From the NCBI GenBank assembly GCA_001600635.1, contig BCKL01000003.1, positions 881,923-945,922 on the forward strand: a stretch of DNA of 64,000 nt, in the 5' to 3' direction. Both the position numbers and the translations under genes were made by a program. This document shows, in pieces, positions 20,716-32,591 of this stretch. Source of the stretch: Leucosporidium creatinivorum (lineage: Eukaryota; Basidiomycota; Microbotryomycetes; Leucosporidiales; Leucosporidiaceae). Position 1 is the stretch's first letter; the number at the start of each line of letters is the position of its first letter. The notes under the pieces are model-generated. The model searched no databases, was not told the DNA's origin, and saw nothing but the letters and a program-made list of their open reading frames with translations.

Positions 20716-22360
20716 CTACTCATCCCACCACATCTCCTTGCTCCTCGGCCTCTTCTCCAAATCTCCCTTGAACGCCCTCCCAGCCACCTTCTTCACCTTG
20801 CTCACGATCCCATCCCCACCCGGCGCCTTCTTGCCCCCCTTACTCTTCACATCCTTCTCCTTCTTCTCCTTCGTCGCCAACGGCGCAGGGACCGGCTTCG
20901 GCGCCACCTCATAATCGAATCCGAGGACCAAATCGCTCTCCTCCTCCTTCTTCGCCTTCTTCCTCGACCTCTCCTCCGCCGCCAGATCATCAAATTCTCC
21001 CGCCGCCGCTCGTTCGGCCTCCTGCTCGGCCCTCACATGTCGCATCGTCGCTGCGATACCGAGCGTCTTGGGCTTCATGGACTTCTTGACGCCGGTGGTG
21101 GAGACGGCGTTGAGGTCGAGGGAGGCGAGAGTGGGGGTAGTGGAAGTGACGAGGGTGGGTTTCGAGTGGGTGCGGAGCGAGTCCTCCCAGGCGGACTTTT
21201 GTGAGCGGTAGATGGCCATGGTGGCGCGGGCGTCGTCGACCTGCGCACGAAGAGCGGTCAGTTCCGAGTGTCCGATGACAGAGAGAGTTGCGAAAGCGCA
21301 CCGAACTGTGCTCGCCGCTCTGGATGTCTTCGCCGAGGACGAGCTTGGCCAGCGTCTTGAGTCCCGGCTTCTTGGTCTTGGCGAGTCCTTGTAGAGGAGC
21401 GTACTTGGCGGTGTCGCGAGTGAGACCCCAGGGGTGGGAGAGGAGGAGAACCTGTGATGAGGTCGGGGAGGTCAGCGCCGAGATGGGACGACCGAGGCGA
21501 GAGACGTACGGTTGTATCGTTCGAGATGGCATGTCCGATGAGAATTCGATCCTTGATCAATGCGGCGACCTCCTTCTGCACCTCAGCGAACGAGGGAGCT
21601 GTGAGAAAGCCGAGTCAGCTCGATACCTTCGCCCGAGTCAGTCTCCGCAAGCTCACCATTCCGCAAGTCCTCCTCACGGATACCTGAGACCCAAGTCCTG
21701 TAATCTGTGACCTTCTCCCTCGGTCGAACGAAGCGGTCGAGCATGATGGCGCCGTGATAGTTGACGATGGAGACACGGGCTAGGGTCGATTCGACTCCCT
21801 CTGGGCCAACTCCGACCATCTCGCAATCAATGGCTGTGGGTGTATATACATGGTCAGCATGTGCTCGTCCTTGTGGGCCCTCCATATGCGAGACAGGCGA
21901 CGAACCCAGGTATTGGCCGACTCTGCGAAGGGAACGAAGCGAAGGTCAGCCTTCTGCGCGCGCTGCTTTTGCACCAGAGCAGAGACTCACTCCTGCTGCC
22001 ATCCAGCCTGATCATTTCCCAAGATGCTCGCAATGGGCAACTCCTTCTTGTTGTGCTTGCTGGTCGGCGCGCCCTCCTCCTCCCTCTCCTTGCCCTTGCT
22101 GCTGCTCGACTTGGCTGCTGGCTCTGAGCCGTCGTCTGAGCGAGCACGCTTCCGCTTGGTTCCAGTTGGCTTCTCGGGTGATTCCATCCCCGGTCGAATC
22201 ACCTGCAAGAGAGCCGGCAGAAGCGGGGTGAGTTTGCGTGCAGAGGAGGGGCAGAAATCAAGCGAGAGTGAGTTACCTTCTTCAGAGCTTGCCAGTTGGA
22301 TGAGGGTGCAGCGGGAGCAGCTGGTACAGCTGCTTTCTTCGATCCTTTCGACTTGACCAT
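20716..22360 (-). CDS. REX4: RNA exonuclease 4 (Rex4, DEDDh family)
   Basis: Begins [20 protein letters not shown]. Exonuclease motif I is [16 protein letters not shown] (acidic D-E pair), motif II is [18 protein letters not shown], and motif III is [18 protein letters not shown] with the His and Asp of the DEDDh class. [13 protein letters not shown] between them is typical of the Rex4/ISG20 group. About six exons. The Lys/Glu-rich C-terminal extension with KKAKKEEES and [14 protein letters not shown] is nucleolar-like. Yeast Rex4 acts in pre-rRNA processing at ITS1. It is tandem with DPH5 on the same strand. Confidence 0.92.
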
Positions 22361-22628
22361 GGCGAGCGAGAGAAGGGTGCAAAGGAGAGAAGGCAGAGAA
22401 GCGCGTCTCGAAGTCGAACTTTAGGGGGAGCCCCTTTCGCTTTCACGGCACTGTTCACCGAAAGGCAGTAGGCGAATGCAGTCTCAATGCGAGTCTGATC
22501 CGCTGCTCGCCTTCAGCAGTCACCAACAGCACAAACGGAGAAAGCTCGGCGATCGCTGCGAAGCATTCACTCGGCAACGGAACAGCTCAACTGCGAGATC
22601 CCGAATCCAATACACCGCAGATTGCACT

Positions 22629-23812
22629 CTAGTCCCTAACACCGTAGACACCGTTCGACACCTTGTCCCAATTCTCCCTGCTAACAGCCCACCTAGCAGC
22701 AAAGTCCCTCTCCAGCGCATGGAAGCGGTTGCCGACGATCACGAAGGAGTGCAGGGGACCACCGAAAGCGTCCTCGTCGAGCTTGGACAGCTCCTCGAGG
22801 GTTCCCGAGACGAACTTCTGGGAGGGGTCGCCCACGCGCGAGAGGGAGATGGCGAGGGTGGAGGAGGGGTTGAGGGCTTCGGGGGCGGGAGTGGAGTCGG
22901 TGGCGGAAGGGGCATCCTCCTCGAGGAGGGAGAGAAGCTGAGCAACGGCGGTGGGGACCGACATGTAGCGTGGCGGCTCGAAGATCTTGCGACCCCTGCA
23001 GAGACAAGTAGGAAACGCCGAACGAGCGCAGAGGGAGAGAAGTCAGTACAGCTCTTGCCGCTTGCGAGGTCTAGACGCTATACAGAAAGAAAACTCACCT
23101 GGCCAAGTTCTCCTCGCTCTGCTCCTTGACCTTGATGTCCAACAGGCAAAGGGTGTGAAGTCCGAGCCGAGCATTCTCCCTCACGCGCTCCAGCCACGAG
23201 TCCGGGCGCCACGAGTCGGTGAAGAAGGGGATGGAGACCGTTTGTCCATAGTTGTAAAGGGCGAGTCCGACGGCGCCGACAGCGTTCATAACCGAGGCGT
23301 TGTGGATCACGGTGTAGGGGATGTTGAGGGCGTCGGCGCGGAGAAGGAGGTCGGCGTGGGTCGTGGCGCTATGGGAGAGCAGGAGGGGTTAGTATGCATT
23401 TCTAGAGGACTCCGTGTGACCTGCACTCACCCAAAAGGGTCGCCGACGACGAGGAAGGAGATGTCGAGGGTGTCGGCGTTGGCGAGAATATCATCCGACT
23501 CAGTCTCGACCATATCGCGGTCAGCGACGATGATGTCTTTGCCATAGAATGCTTCCTGCGAGTCGAGGATGGTCTATGTCAGCCTACAGCACGAGCAGGA
23601 GCTTCCATGTTGTTTTTGCGAGCGCTTGCGGAGCTCTCCAGGCTCCTGCAGCACTTCACCGAGGTTTCGAGACTCACCAGGCGCTCCTTGCCAACACCGA
23701 GGATCGAGGTGTAGGCCTCGAGGTAGACTCGGTCGGATCCCTTGATGGCCTCCAGTCCTCGAACAGTCACGTCCTTCTCGTCCGAAAGTCCCAGTCCGAT
23801 GAGGTACAGCAT
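22629..23812 (-). CDS. DPH5: Diphthine methyltransferase Dph5
   Basis: Starts [20 protein letters not shown], the diagnostic N-terminus of Dph5. Then come [29 protein letters not shown], the SAM-binding [38 protein letters not shown] and [14 protein letters not shown]. The C-terminus [20 protein letters not shown] is also conserved. Four exons. The enzyme methylates the modified His of elongation factor 2 on the way to diphthamide. Length (about 300 residues) is normal. An extra 20-odd-residue Ala/Pro/Glu-rich insert near [14 protein letters not shown] is a local feature. Confidence 0.94.
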
Positions 23813-24158
23813 GGCGCTGAGAGTAGACTAAACTTGTTGGTGGTGCTATCGTGGTGTTGAAGGAAGCAGAAAGTCCGGGATGGCGATTCGAGAGCAGGCG
23901 AGCAGAGAGGAGGAGACGGAGAGCTTGTCAGCTGGCTACAGAAGTCGAGGGGCGGAGCAAGCGTTGTCAGACACTCACTTGAAGTGCTAGTAGCAACGTC
24001 GAGTCGAGATCAAAGAGCGAGGTTGAAGCGACGAGAAGCAGGAGGGGCAGAGCTGCGAAAGGCTCGCGAAGCTCGAGGCAGGGGCTGGAGACAAAACGAA
24101 AGTATCGAGTACAGCATCACAGCTACAGAGCACAGAGTTGAGTCCACCGTCTTCCTCC
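23813..24158. other. Intergenic between DPH5 and the coiled-coil gene
   Basis: Both genes are on the minus strand, so this is the DPH5 promoter and the 3' region of the coiled-coil gene. No further feature seen. Confidence 0.4.
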
Positions 24159-26180
24159 TCAAACGTCCACTCCGGCGAGCTTCATCAACAACTCCACTGC
24201 CGAACGAGGAGCGCCGAGATCAGCTCCGAGCGCCGAGAGCGGAGAAGGGGGCGGCGGAACACTCACTGTTCTCCTCCCTCAGCTCCGACACTTGAGTGTT
24301 GAGTCCGTTGACCGTCTTGGTGAGCTTGGTGACGAGGAACGCCGCATTCGAAGAGTTGGTCGTCGTCGAGTCCGAACCTCGAAAGCTCGCCCTCGACGGA
24401 GAGCGCCCTGCGGCTCGCAACAAAGATCAGCTTTCGAGGAGCCATTATCGAACACATTCTGTCAGCGCTCACCCCTGTCGGCCGCCTCGAACGCCGCCAA
24501 GCGCTTCTCGAGCTCGCCGACTCGCTCCTTCTCCCGCTGAGTCTCCCTCTTGGCCTTGGCGAGGTCTTCAGCGACTTGAGGAGACGTTTCGTTGAACTGT
24601 CCTTTGGTGGTGAGCACCGGACTCTGAGGAGGGGTTATCAACGAAGCGGCGCCCGCGGCCTTGCGCTCCTTCTCCTTGCTGGCGAGCTCGGAGCGTAGGT
24701 CCTCCAATTGATCTCTGAGCTGTTGAGTCTCTCCCGCATGGATGGAAAGTGCGTTGTTGGAGATGATGAGCGCCTGGGTGACGCTTCTGCCGGCGAGGAG
24801 CGCCTTGAGGTCGCCGTTGCGGTCGCCGCTGAGGGTCTCGAGGTTCGCCGAGCTGAGGTTGAGGGTGGACGCGACGGCGGCGAGAGTCTTCTTGGCCGCA
24901 TCGCGCTCCGTGAAGGCTTTACTTAGGGCGAGGACTCGTCTATGAAACGGGGCCAGTCAGCCTCGGCTGGCAGGCAAGCTCGGATGAGGCCAACTCACTG
25001 CTCGGGATCTTCGGCCCCGCCTTGACGAGCTGCTTCCAGCTGACTCTGTAGGTCTCGAATCTGTCGTACAAGATCTCGGATCTGACGCGACTTGTCGGAA
25101 AGCTGCTGCTCCGCTTCGTGGCGAGCTTTGTCGGCCGTAGCTCTGAGAGTCGGAACTCAAGCTCAGCTCGCTGCTCGCCGCTCGGTAGCTGCTGGAGATG
25201 CGGGCGCTCGACATACTGAGCTTTAGCTTGACCTTGGCTGGCAGTGACGGTGGCTTCCATCTTGGCTAACTTGCTCTTGAGCTCGGCGATGGTCCTGTCG
25301 AGGCGAGCCTTCTCCTTCTCCAGCATGTCCTGCGAACGACGGCGGATCACCTTCGGTCGGCTTCCTTCAGCCTAGCCCCTTCAACTCACCACCTTGATCT
25401 TGCCTGCTTGCACTAGCCCTCTGAGGTCGTCACGCTCCTGCGAGAGGCGTCAGCTTCCCCCTCCGTGGCCAGCGCCGAGAGCAACTCACCCCTTCCAGAG
25501 TAGCAATCTTATCCTCCGTCTTGCGCAAGCGCTCAGCAGTCTCCTTCATCTTCTCCTTCTCCTTCTCCCTATCCTTATCTTTCCCATCAACGCCTCGCTC
25601 GAACTGGCTGACGCGAATGCGATAGACCTCCGCTTCCTCCTCGAGGCTGGCAAGCTTGGCCGTGAGCTGAGACTCTTTGGCTGTCGCCTCCTTGAGCTGC
25701 GTCGCTTGCTGCTTGACTCGCTCGTCCGACTGGATGGCCTTCTCGAGCTCAGCGACCTTCTTTCTGAGCGAATCTCGGTCGGCGGTCGCCTCCCTTAGGT
25801 CGTTGATGGCTCGTTGGTGCTGTTTGTACCGAGTCAACTCTCTGTCGCCGCTGCTCTAGCCTCACACATACCTGCTTCGACTGCCTGTCGAGATCTTGAG
25901 CTAGCGCCTTGACGTCCGCTCCACCCTTGTTCTTGGGGCGAGAGATGGTCGGCTCGTTGCCTGTAGCCTCCTCGAGCTCCTTCTGTAGCTTAACGATATG
26001 CTCCTTGGCTTCCTCTAGCTCGCGGTTCTCGCGACGTTCGGCCAGCTGGTCAGTCTTGTCGCGCTCCGCCTGCACAGCGCCGTGAGGAAGCGAGTCAGCT
26101 TTCAAGGCGAGCGGGCAGAAGAGGTTGAGCAGCAGCATGCGCACCTTGTCGAGCCTGTGCTTGGGAGCTTTCTTGCTCAT
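24159..26180 (-). CDS. Long coiled-coil protein, function unknown
   Basis: Begins MSKKAPKHRLDK, then an intron with a CTGAC branch, then almost continuous heptad-rich helix: ERDKTDQLAERRENRELEEA, NDLREATADRDSLRKKVAEL, KMKETAERLRKTEDKIATLE, KARLDRTIAELKSKLAKMEA and KRETQREKERVGELEKRLAA. A non-helical patch (SLITPPQSPVLTTKGQFNET) looks like a proline-directed phosphorylation site. The end reads VNGLNTQVSELREEN plus a last small exon MELLMKLAGVDV, stop at 24159. Around 560 residues in eight or so exons. Tether, golgin, spindle-pole and SMC-like proteins share this composition; none is distinguished here. Confidence 0.75.
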
Positions 26181-26501
26181 GCTGGTCAAAGTGTGGTGAG
26201 AGTTGAGTCGCGGGGAGATGTGGTCGAAGCGCAAGAGACGGACGTGCCGTTTCCGAAAACGGGTTCGAGCTCATCACACTCTGTAGACGATTAGAGCCAG
26301 CTTGTACGCACGCTCGGGGAGTAATAGCTCAGGTAACGAAAGTAAATACCTCAAAGGCGAGCCACAGCCGCACGAAGAAGCTCGGCGGCAGTTTCACAAG
26401 TCTCGCTCGGCGATGAAGATGCTCCCACACCAAAAGGCCTCGATTGCGAGATACGGAGTAAACGCAAGAGATGATGGGTGCTATCAAAGCTGGTGGATGA
26501 C
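26181..26501. other. Intergenic, nothing recognised
   Basis: This holds the coiled-coil gene promoter and the 3' end of the thaumatin-like gene. No additional reading frame is convincing. Confidence 0.4.
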
Positions 26502-27904
26502 CTAGTTAGGGCAGAACGTGACGGTGTAGGCCGCGTGGGTGCTCGAGTCGAGCTTGAAGAGCGCCGAGGTGCTGGACTCGTCGTCTGCGAGGAGGGTGAC
26601 AGGTCAGCGACAGTCTAGTACAGCTTCAAGTACCTCCAGTGACGAGCGCAGCAGCGAAGAGACGACGAACAAGCGTCTAGGACGATCGGCGCATGGTCAG
26701 CCCACGAGATCTCGGCGAAGTCCCGAGAAATCCACTCACAGGCGTAACCATCCGTGCATCCAGCCTTGAAGTACTGGTAGTGGGGTACACCGGACGAAGG
26801 GCACGTGTCGGGCAGGCTGTGTGCGCCCGAACAGCAAGCTGCCGGATCTTGGGTGGCAACACAGTCCGAGTTGCAGCCGACTACATGGCCCGCGCCGTCG
26901 AGGACCTGCAGCTCCTTGGGGCAATGAAGGTTGAGGTCGGTGGCGCTGAGAGGAAAAGACCGCATGTCCTGTGAGCCGGGAGAGGGACGAGAGAGGGAGG
27001 GCCGAGCTTGTGCGAACACTCACCAGGATGCCGTGCGGCCGCCGCCAGTGTTGGTGAGCGTCATGGGGATCTGAGATACGGACGAAACGTCAGCGCTGAG
27101 CTCTCGTACGAGTCTTGCCAGCGGCTCACGTTGAAGCCATCGACTGAAGGCGGACGACGACGGTCAGCTCTCGTCTCTCGCCAATGTTCGTCGGAGGTGA
27201 AGACCTACCGACACTGATGTCATACCAGTCGCTTCCAGACGCGTCAAGAGTCCACTCGGCCAGGGTAGCGGGAGGGACACCTGCGGACTGGCGGTCGGCA
27301 CGAGGCAAGGGAAAACGGCGCCGAGCAGCTCGACTCACCGGTTCCGGTGCTCTTGTCGCATAGGAGGCCTCCATTGCACCCTGGAGGTCAAACAGATGTC
27401 GAAATTAGATGTAGTTGACACTGAGTAGAACGCAAGCTCACCTCCAGTAGCGCAAGTGTTCGGCAAGATCGAGTTCGTGGAGAAATCGCACTGCGCCGAG
27501 TTCTTGATGAGCATGAGTCCTGCACAAAGAGAGCTAACCATCTACTCACCTCAGTGCGACCCCAGACTCTACCTCCCCAGCCGGCACCTGTGGAGTTGGG
27601 CCGTCAGTAGACCATCCGAGCGACAGCCGAGACGGCGAAAGAGCACCGAGCACTCACCGACGGTCACATCGAGACTCGAGCCAGCAGGAGCCTCCCATCC
27701 GGTGGCGACGTCGGGCTGAGCGATTCCAGGGTTGGTGAAGAGGGCCGGCCAGACAGTGTAGCTGGGGAAAGAGAAGATCAGCGAGCCGGTCTCGAGCCGA
27801 GCGAAGGGGGAAGTCACTCACTCGCACTTGTTGGTGACGGTGATGGTGCGGGAGAGGGCTTGACCAGCAAGCAAGGAGACGGAGAAAAGGGCGAAGCGAG
27901 ACAT
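26502..27904 (-). CDS. Secreted thaumatin-like protein
   Basis: Signal peptide MSRFALFSVSLLAGQALS, then TITVTNKCEYTVWPALFTNP, the thaumatin start. Next come GWEAPAGSSLDVTVGAGWGG and RVWGRTECDFSTNS (the R-x-W-x-R-T-x-C motif), CNGGLLCDKSTGTGVPPATL, AEWTLDASGSDWYDISVDGF, a region with CPKELQV and GCNSDC, CPSSGVPHYQYFKAGC and finally AYTVTFCPN. The many paired Cys fit the disulfide-stabilised family. Seven or so exons. Such proteins in plants and fungi bind or cleave beta-glucans at the cell wall; enzyme activity is not predictable here. It is divergent from histone H1, with a 1.17 kb spacer. Confidence 0.92.
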
Positions 27905-29071
27905 GGTGGGTTGTGTGAAAAGAAGAAGGAAGAGAGCGAGTGTCGGCTTTTATTCGACTCGGCTGAGACGCCGGGGACGAGCGCCGACCTCTTGGGAGGA
28001 ACGGCAGGCGTTCGGCGTTGGTCCACGGGAAGACAACTGCCAGTATTCATGTCTGTACTGCCTCTCAGCGGAGCTTGCCTGCAAGGAGCTCCGCTGGGCG
28101 TGGTATATCGATGATGGCTTGGCAGCCAGCATTCAACTCCGAGTATTGCAGAGATTGACCCACGGCGGGGCCTCCAGGTCCTCTCCATGGGATGAGACCG
28201 AGTTCAAGTGTTTTAAAGACGACTGCCGAGCCTGCTCTGATCGATGTCACTTCTAAACCGCTGATGAGCAGACAGGGAGGCAGCGCCGAGCCACCGAAGG
28301 CAAGTAGGTAGGCTGGTCGAGCGACTCGACGAGCGCGTTCTGATAGCTGAGGGACTCATAATGCACCTAAATACTGATCCCCTGCCTATGTGGGCAGCAC
28401 CGAGGCCTTCGTCAGCGGCGACGAGCTCCGGACGGCGAACACGTCGGACGGTGCTCGGCGGAAGGGGGCTGACGGTCACGGTGCGCTGGGCAGGTGACTG
28501 TCGGAGGACTGCAGGGAGCTTGAAAAGAAGCTTAGATACTCTGAACAGAAGTTCAGCTCTGTAGAAGGCAGTTCGGATCCTCTTTCCCCTTCGAGGATCC
28601 GAGGGCTCCAGACCGAGCCGACGACCTCACTCCTTCAGAGCGCGATAGCAGCTGAACGGCTGGACGATGCAGCTCAAGCGCTCGGGACGGGGTGCAAAAG
28701 GAACTTGAGATGAGCTACACGCCGTGGGAAGAGCTGCTTCAACTACGGACAGCAGCTTGAGAGCTCGACCGAAGGCGACCCTCGATTCGAGCGCGGGAGG
28801 GACTCCCTTGCGCAAACACGGCTTGGTGAGCTGAGTAAGAGGTGCAGGGACCTAGCAAGCGTCAGGGGGATGAAGAAGAGTGACGAGAACAAGGTGCAAA
28901 GGAGAGCGAAAGGAAACCGCAGAGGGAGAGCTGTGAAAAACGAGGTCCGAGCTCTCGAATCCAACTCGAGGAAATCGGCGACTCCCCCCTTTGGTTTCCT
29001 CCCTCTCGGTCCGAATCTCGCCTCTCTCGCTTTCTCGTCTCGCTACAGCACAGTTACTCGTACTATCTATC
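27905..29071. promoter_or_regulatory. 1.17 kb divergent intergenic region, thaumatin-like / histone H1
   Basis: No supportable coding region. A TATA-like GGTATATCGATG lies near 28101, about 200 bases upstream of the thaumatin-like start. The 100 bases before the H1 start are pyrimidine-rich and include a CTACAG string at 29045, which could be the acceptor of a leader intron. Which elements drive which gene is inferred only from position. Confidence 0.35.
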
Positions 29072-30932
29072 ATGTCTACCACCGACAAGTCGCCCAAGGC
29101 CAAGCCCGTCGAGGAGAAGAAGGCCGCCGCGCCCAAGAAGGCTGCTCCCTCGCACCCTACTTATGAGGCCATGATCACTGTACGTCGTTATCTTGCATAG
29201 TGCAGCCTCTTACTGAATCTCTTGCCCACCCTTCCACCGACTCTCCTACCTTGCCATGCTCTACAACTCGCGCAATCGCCCTTCGCGCTGGATCAACCCC
29301 ACCTCGCTCGAACAAACAGCAAGCCATTGAGAAGGTCGGCGACAAGGAGGGAGCTTCGCGTCCCGTCATCAAGAAGTACGTTGCTCGCCTACACGCCTAC
29401 ACGCTGTGCGCAGGAGGGGAAGCGGCAGGCGCAGACGTCGGCCGACGTGACCTCAGGTGCCCGTTGTTTGCGGAGCCCTCAGGCTCGTCTCGGGGCAGGA
29501 GAGGGGCTCGCGGCTGCATGGACCACAACTCGAGATGATTAGGAAGGATCCCTGCTGACGCGCCGCTCCCCCTCGCCTCCCTCCGCCGTCGTCGCGCCCA
29601 CTTCCCCTTCCTCCTCTCGTCGCCTCCTCGCTCCTCTGTTTTTCGCTTCGATTGCTCCCTCCCAAATCGTCCTGCACCTCTCCAATATCGCCACATCATT
29701 ACCAACACTACTAGGTACCTCCTCAAGACCTTCAAGCTCACCGACGGCAACAGCTTCAACTCGCTCATCTCCGCCGCCATCCAGCGTGGTTCGGACCGAG
29801 GAGTGTTCGACCTGCCCAAGGGCTCTGGAGGCAAGGTCATGCTCTCGAACGGAAAGGAGGTAAGTTGAGATTGCCTCTCTGTGGTGAGAAGGGCTCGGTG
29901 GATGTCTCGAGACAGACGCGACGCGTCTGAGTCGTGAGGTCCGCCGAGGAATGAGTCGCTTTGCTGACCCCCTTGCGTCTCCCTGCTCTTCTACAGAACG
30001 ACAAGCCCTCGAGCTCCAAGTCTTCGAGCAAGAAGACTCCCCTCGGCGCTAAGAAGGTGAGTTGACGAGCCGATCGCCGGTCATTCAATGCCGCCCTCCC
30101 CGCTCGGCGCGTGCTGACCCTCGCTCTCTCAATGCAAAGGCTGCCGCCAAGAAGCCCGTCGCGGCCAAGAAGCCCGAGCCCAAGAAGGTCACTAAGCGCA
30201 AGGCTCCTTCTGATCGCAAGGTGAGCTACCATCTCAACCGTCGTTGCCTCCGCCGAACCTAACAGCTAACCTCCCTGCTCGCAGCCCCCTGTCAAGCCTA
30301 CCGCCCGTGTCCTCGCTGCCCAGAAGGTGCGTTCAGCTCATCTCTCCTGCTTGGTACCGCTCGCCGTACTCACGCGCTTCCTCCGACAGGCCGCCGCCGC
30401 CGAGGCCAAGAAGCAGGCCGCCACCAAGAAGGCTGCCGCTCAGACGGTGACCAAGAAGGCTCCCGCTGCTAAGAAGGCGCCCGCCAAGAAGCCCGCTGCC
30501 AAGAAGGAGTCGAAGCCTGCTGCTAAGGTGAGGCTCGAGACGCTGGCTTGAGAGCTGCTGGGCGCGCAAGGAGAAATGATCGCTGATCGGTTCTCACTCG
30601 TTCGCTACAGACTACTGCCGCCAAGAAGGCTCCTGCTGCCAAGAAGGTGAGCCGATCTTCCTCGCAGCCGCGTGCAAATTCGTCCTCGCCGAGCAGTTGC
30701 TGACGCGCTTGCGCTCTCCCTCAGGCCGCCGCCCAGAAGACCATCAAGAAGGACGCCGACAAGAAGCCCGCAACGAAGAAGACTGTCGCTAAGAAGAGTG
30801 TCGGTGAGTGCTCCTCAAGCTCCTCACCTCGTCGCCGAACTCGTGCTGACCCTCGCCGAAACAGCCGCCAAGGCAGCGCCCGCAAAGCCCAAGGGCACCG
30901 GCAGCACCTCGAGGAGCAGGGGTCCCAAGTGA
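29072..30932 (+). CDS. Linker histone H1
   Basis: A short Lys/Ala leader (MSTTDKSPKAKPVEEKKAAA) is followed by the winged-helix globular domain: SHPTYEAMIT, AIALRAGSTPPRSNKQQAIE, KVGDKEGASRPVIKKYLL, FKLTDGNSFNSLISAAIQRG and FDLPKGSGGKVMLSNGKE. A long Lys/Ala/Pro tail follows (AAAKKPVAAKKPEPKK and similar). It binds linker DNA at the nucleosome entry/exit. About ten exons; most tail introns follow a Lys codon with AAG|GTGAG. The first intron starts at 29180 (GTACGT), but the exon that must follow (near 29270) has no AG before it; the nearest string is CTCTACAACT. The only AG acceptor (29316) would delete much of the globular domain. Start at 29072 from the typical MST context. Confidence 0.93.
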
Positions 30933-31485
30933 TTGTACTACCTAGTCTTTCCTAGCACCAGCACCAGCCTCTTATCTCCCATCGCTTGACTTCCCACTTT
31001 CGCCTTTCGACTTTCACACCATCACCACGATCTGTTCTTAATACCATGCCGTTGTCCTCTTTCCTTCCCCCCTTTCACCACCCCTTTTTACTTCTCTTCC
31101 TCCTTCTGATGTAGTTTGAACCACACTCGAGGGCTCTCGGACGTTGCAATCTCTGCCTTTGACCTTCGCCGAGCTGAAACCAATGAGCTGAGAGAGCGAG
31201 ATGGCGAGGACGCGCTCTCGAGAGAAAGGCGGAGCTAACCGCACGCTGGATTTGCTCGCTGCTCCGATGTAAGCGCAGCGCTGTCCGATAGCAGCTTCGC
31301 CGAGCCGAGTCGTTCGCTTCGAGGCTCTCATCGCGAAACAGGCAAAGGGTGGTAGATATGATATATACTCTATGATGCATTGCTTGTGTGTTGTTGTTCC
31401 CGCTAATCGTACTAACATGTGTGCACGCTTCTGCTCGTTCAAGACAGCCTCCCTCCCGCTCCGCTCGGTCGGTCGACGTCTACGC
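30933..31485. other. Convergent 3' regions of H1 and SDR gene
   Basis: About 550 bases between two converging genes. The H1 side is pyrimidine-rich; A/T-rich strings near 31350-31380 could carry polyadenylation signals for either gene. No reading frame is supported. Confidence 0.4.
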
Positions 31486-32591
31486 TTAGTAGATAACGTA
31501 ACCTCCATCGACGACGACATCGGATCCAGTCATGTAGGAAGCACGGTCCGAGGCGAGGACGGTGATCATGTCGGCAATCTCGGAGGGCTTGGCGAAGCGA
31601 CCCATGGGGGTGCGAGCCTTCCACTCGGCGGCGTTCTTCTTGCCTGACTCGGAACCCTCGGACATCTCAGTGGCGATGTATCTGTTCCAGATGATCGCTC
31701 GTTAGCGTCGGGTAAGAAGGAGGAAGGGAGAAGAGGACATACCCAGGCGAAAGCACGTTGACGCGGACTCCCTTGTTAACCCACTCGCCTGCCAGACTCT
31801 TTCCGAGGTGGGTGAGGCCGGCCTTGGAAGCGTTGTAGGCGCACTGGTTCTGAGGGGTGTTGGTGATGAGGCCCGAGATGGACGAGACGAAGACGATGGC
31901 CTTGTTCTTTGCCGGGGTCTCGGCGGTGGGGAACCAGGACTTGTAGGCTGTTTGGAAAGAGGGTCAGCACGGGAGAGATAGAGATGGATGGAAGGAGGGA
32001 CGAACCAGCACGGGCGAGGTAGTAGGGGGAGAAGGTGTTGACGCGGAAGACATCCTCGAACTCCTCTGCGAAGGCGGGAAGGGTCAGCTTCTTGCCTTCA
32101 AAGTTATGAGGAAACGTTGAACGCACTGTCGGTCATCTTCTCAGCATCCTGGTGGATGCAGATACCGGCGTTGGCGACGATGATATCGAGCTAAAGAGGG
32201 AGAGAAGGAACGCGGAGTCAGCTCGGCGCTCTTCTTCGCTCGCCTCAGAGCATCGAAAGCGATGACCTACCTCTCCCATCTCCTTAGTGATGAGCTGAAC
32301 GGCCTCATCGATAGCCGACGAGCTCTCAGCGGGCATCTTGTAGCTTCCGACCTTGACGCCAAACTCCTTGGCGAGGTCGGCGGCGATCTTGTCGGCGGGG
32401 GAGCCGTTGTCTGTAAGGCATCGCAGTGTCAGCCTCACATGAATCTGTGAAGCTCGGAGTGAATTCAACGCACAGGTAAGAGCAATGTTGGCGCCAGCCT
32501 CGGCGAGGGAGCGAGCGATGTCGATACCGAGTCCACGTCCACCACCGGTGAGGAGGACGTTCTTTCCCTTGAGGTCGACGGTGAAAGGCAT
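31486..32591 (-). CDS. Short-chain dehydrogenase/reductase, sorbose/arabinitol type
   Basis: Six or so exons. Motifs in order: LLTGGGRGLGIDIARSLAEA (TGxxxGxG cofactor loop), LDIIVANAGICIHQDAEKMT (NAG), FVSSISGLITNTPQNQC (catalytic Ser), AYNASKAGLTHLGKSLAGEW (Tyr-x-x-x-Lys), VRVNVLSPGYIATEM, and the C-terminal GSDVVVDGGYVIY. The pattern, length (~270 residues) and IHQDAE segment resemble fungal NADP-dependent sorbose reductases, mannitol dehydrogenases and D-arabinitol dehydrogenases, so sugar/polyol interconversion is likely. The exact substrate is inferred. The start at 32591 is the only ATG before the Rossmann fold. Confidence 0.88.
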
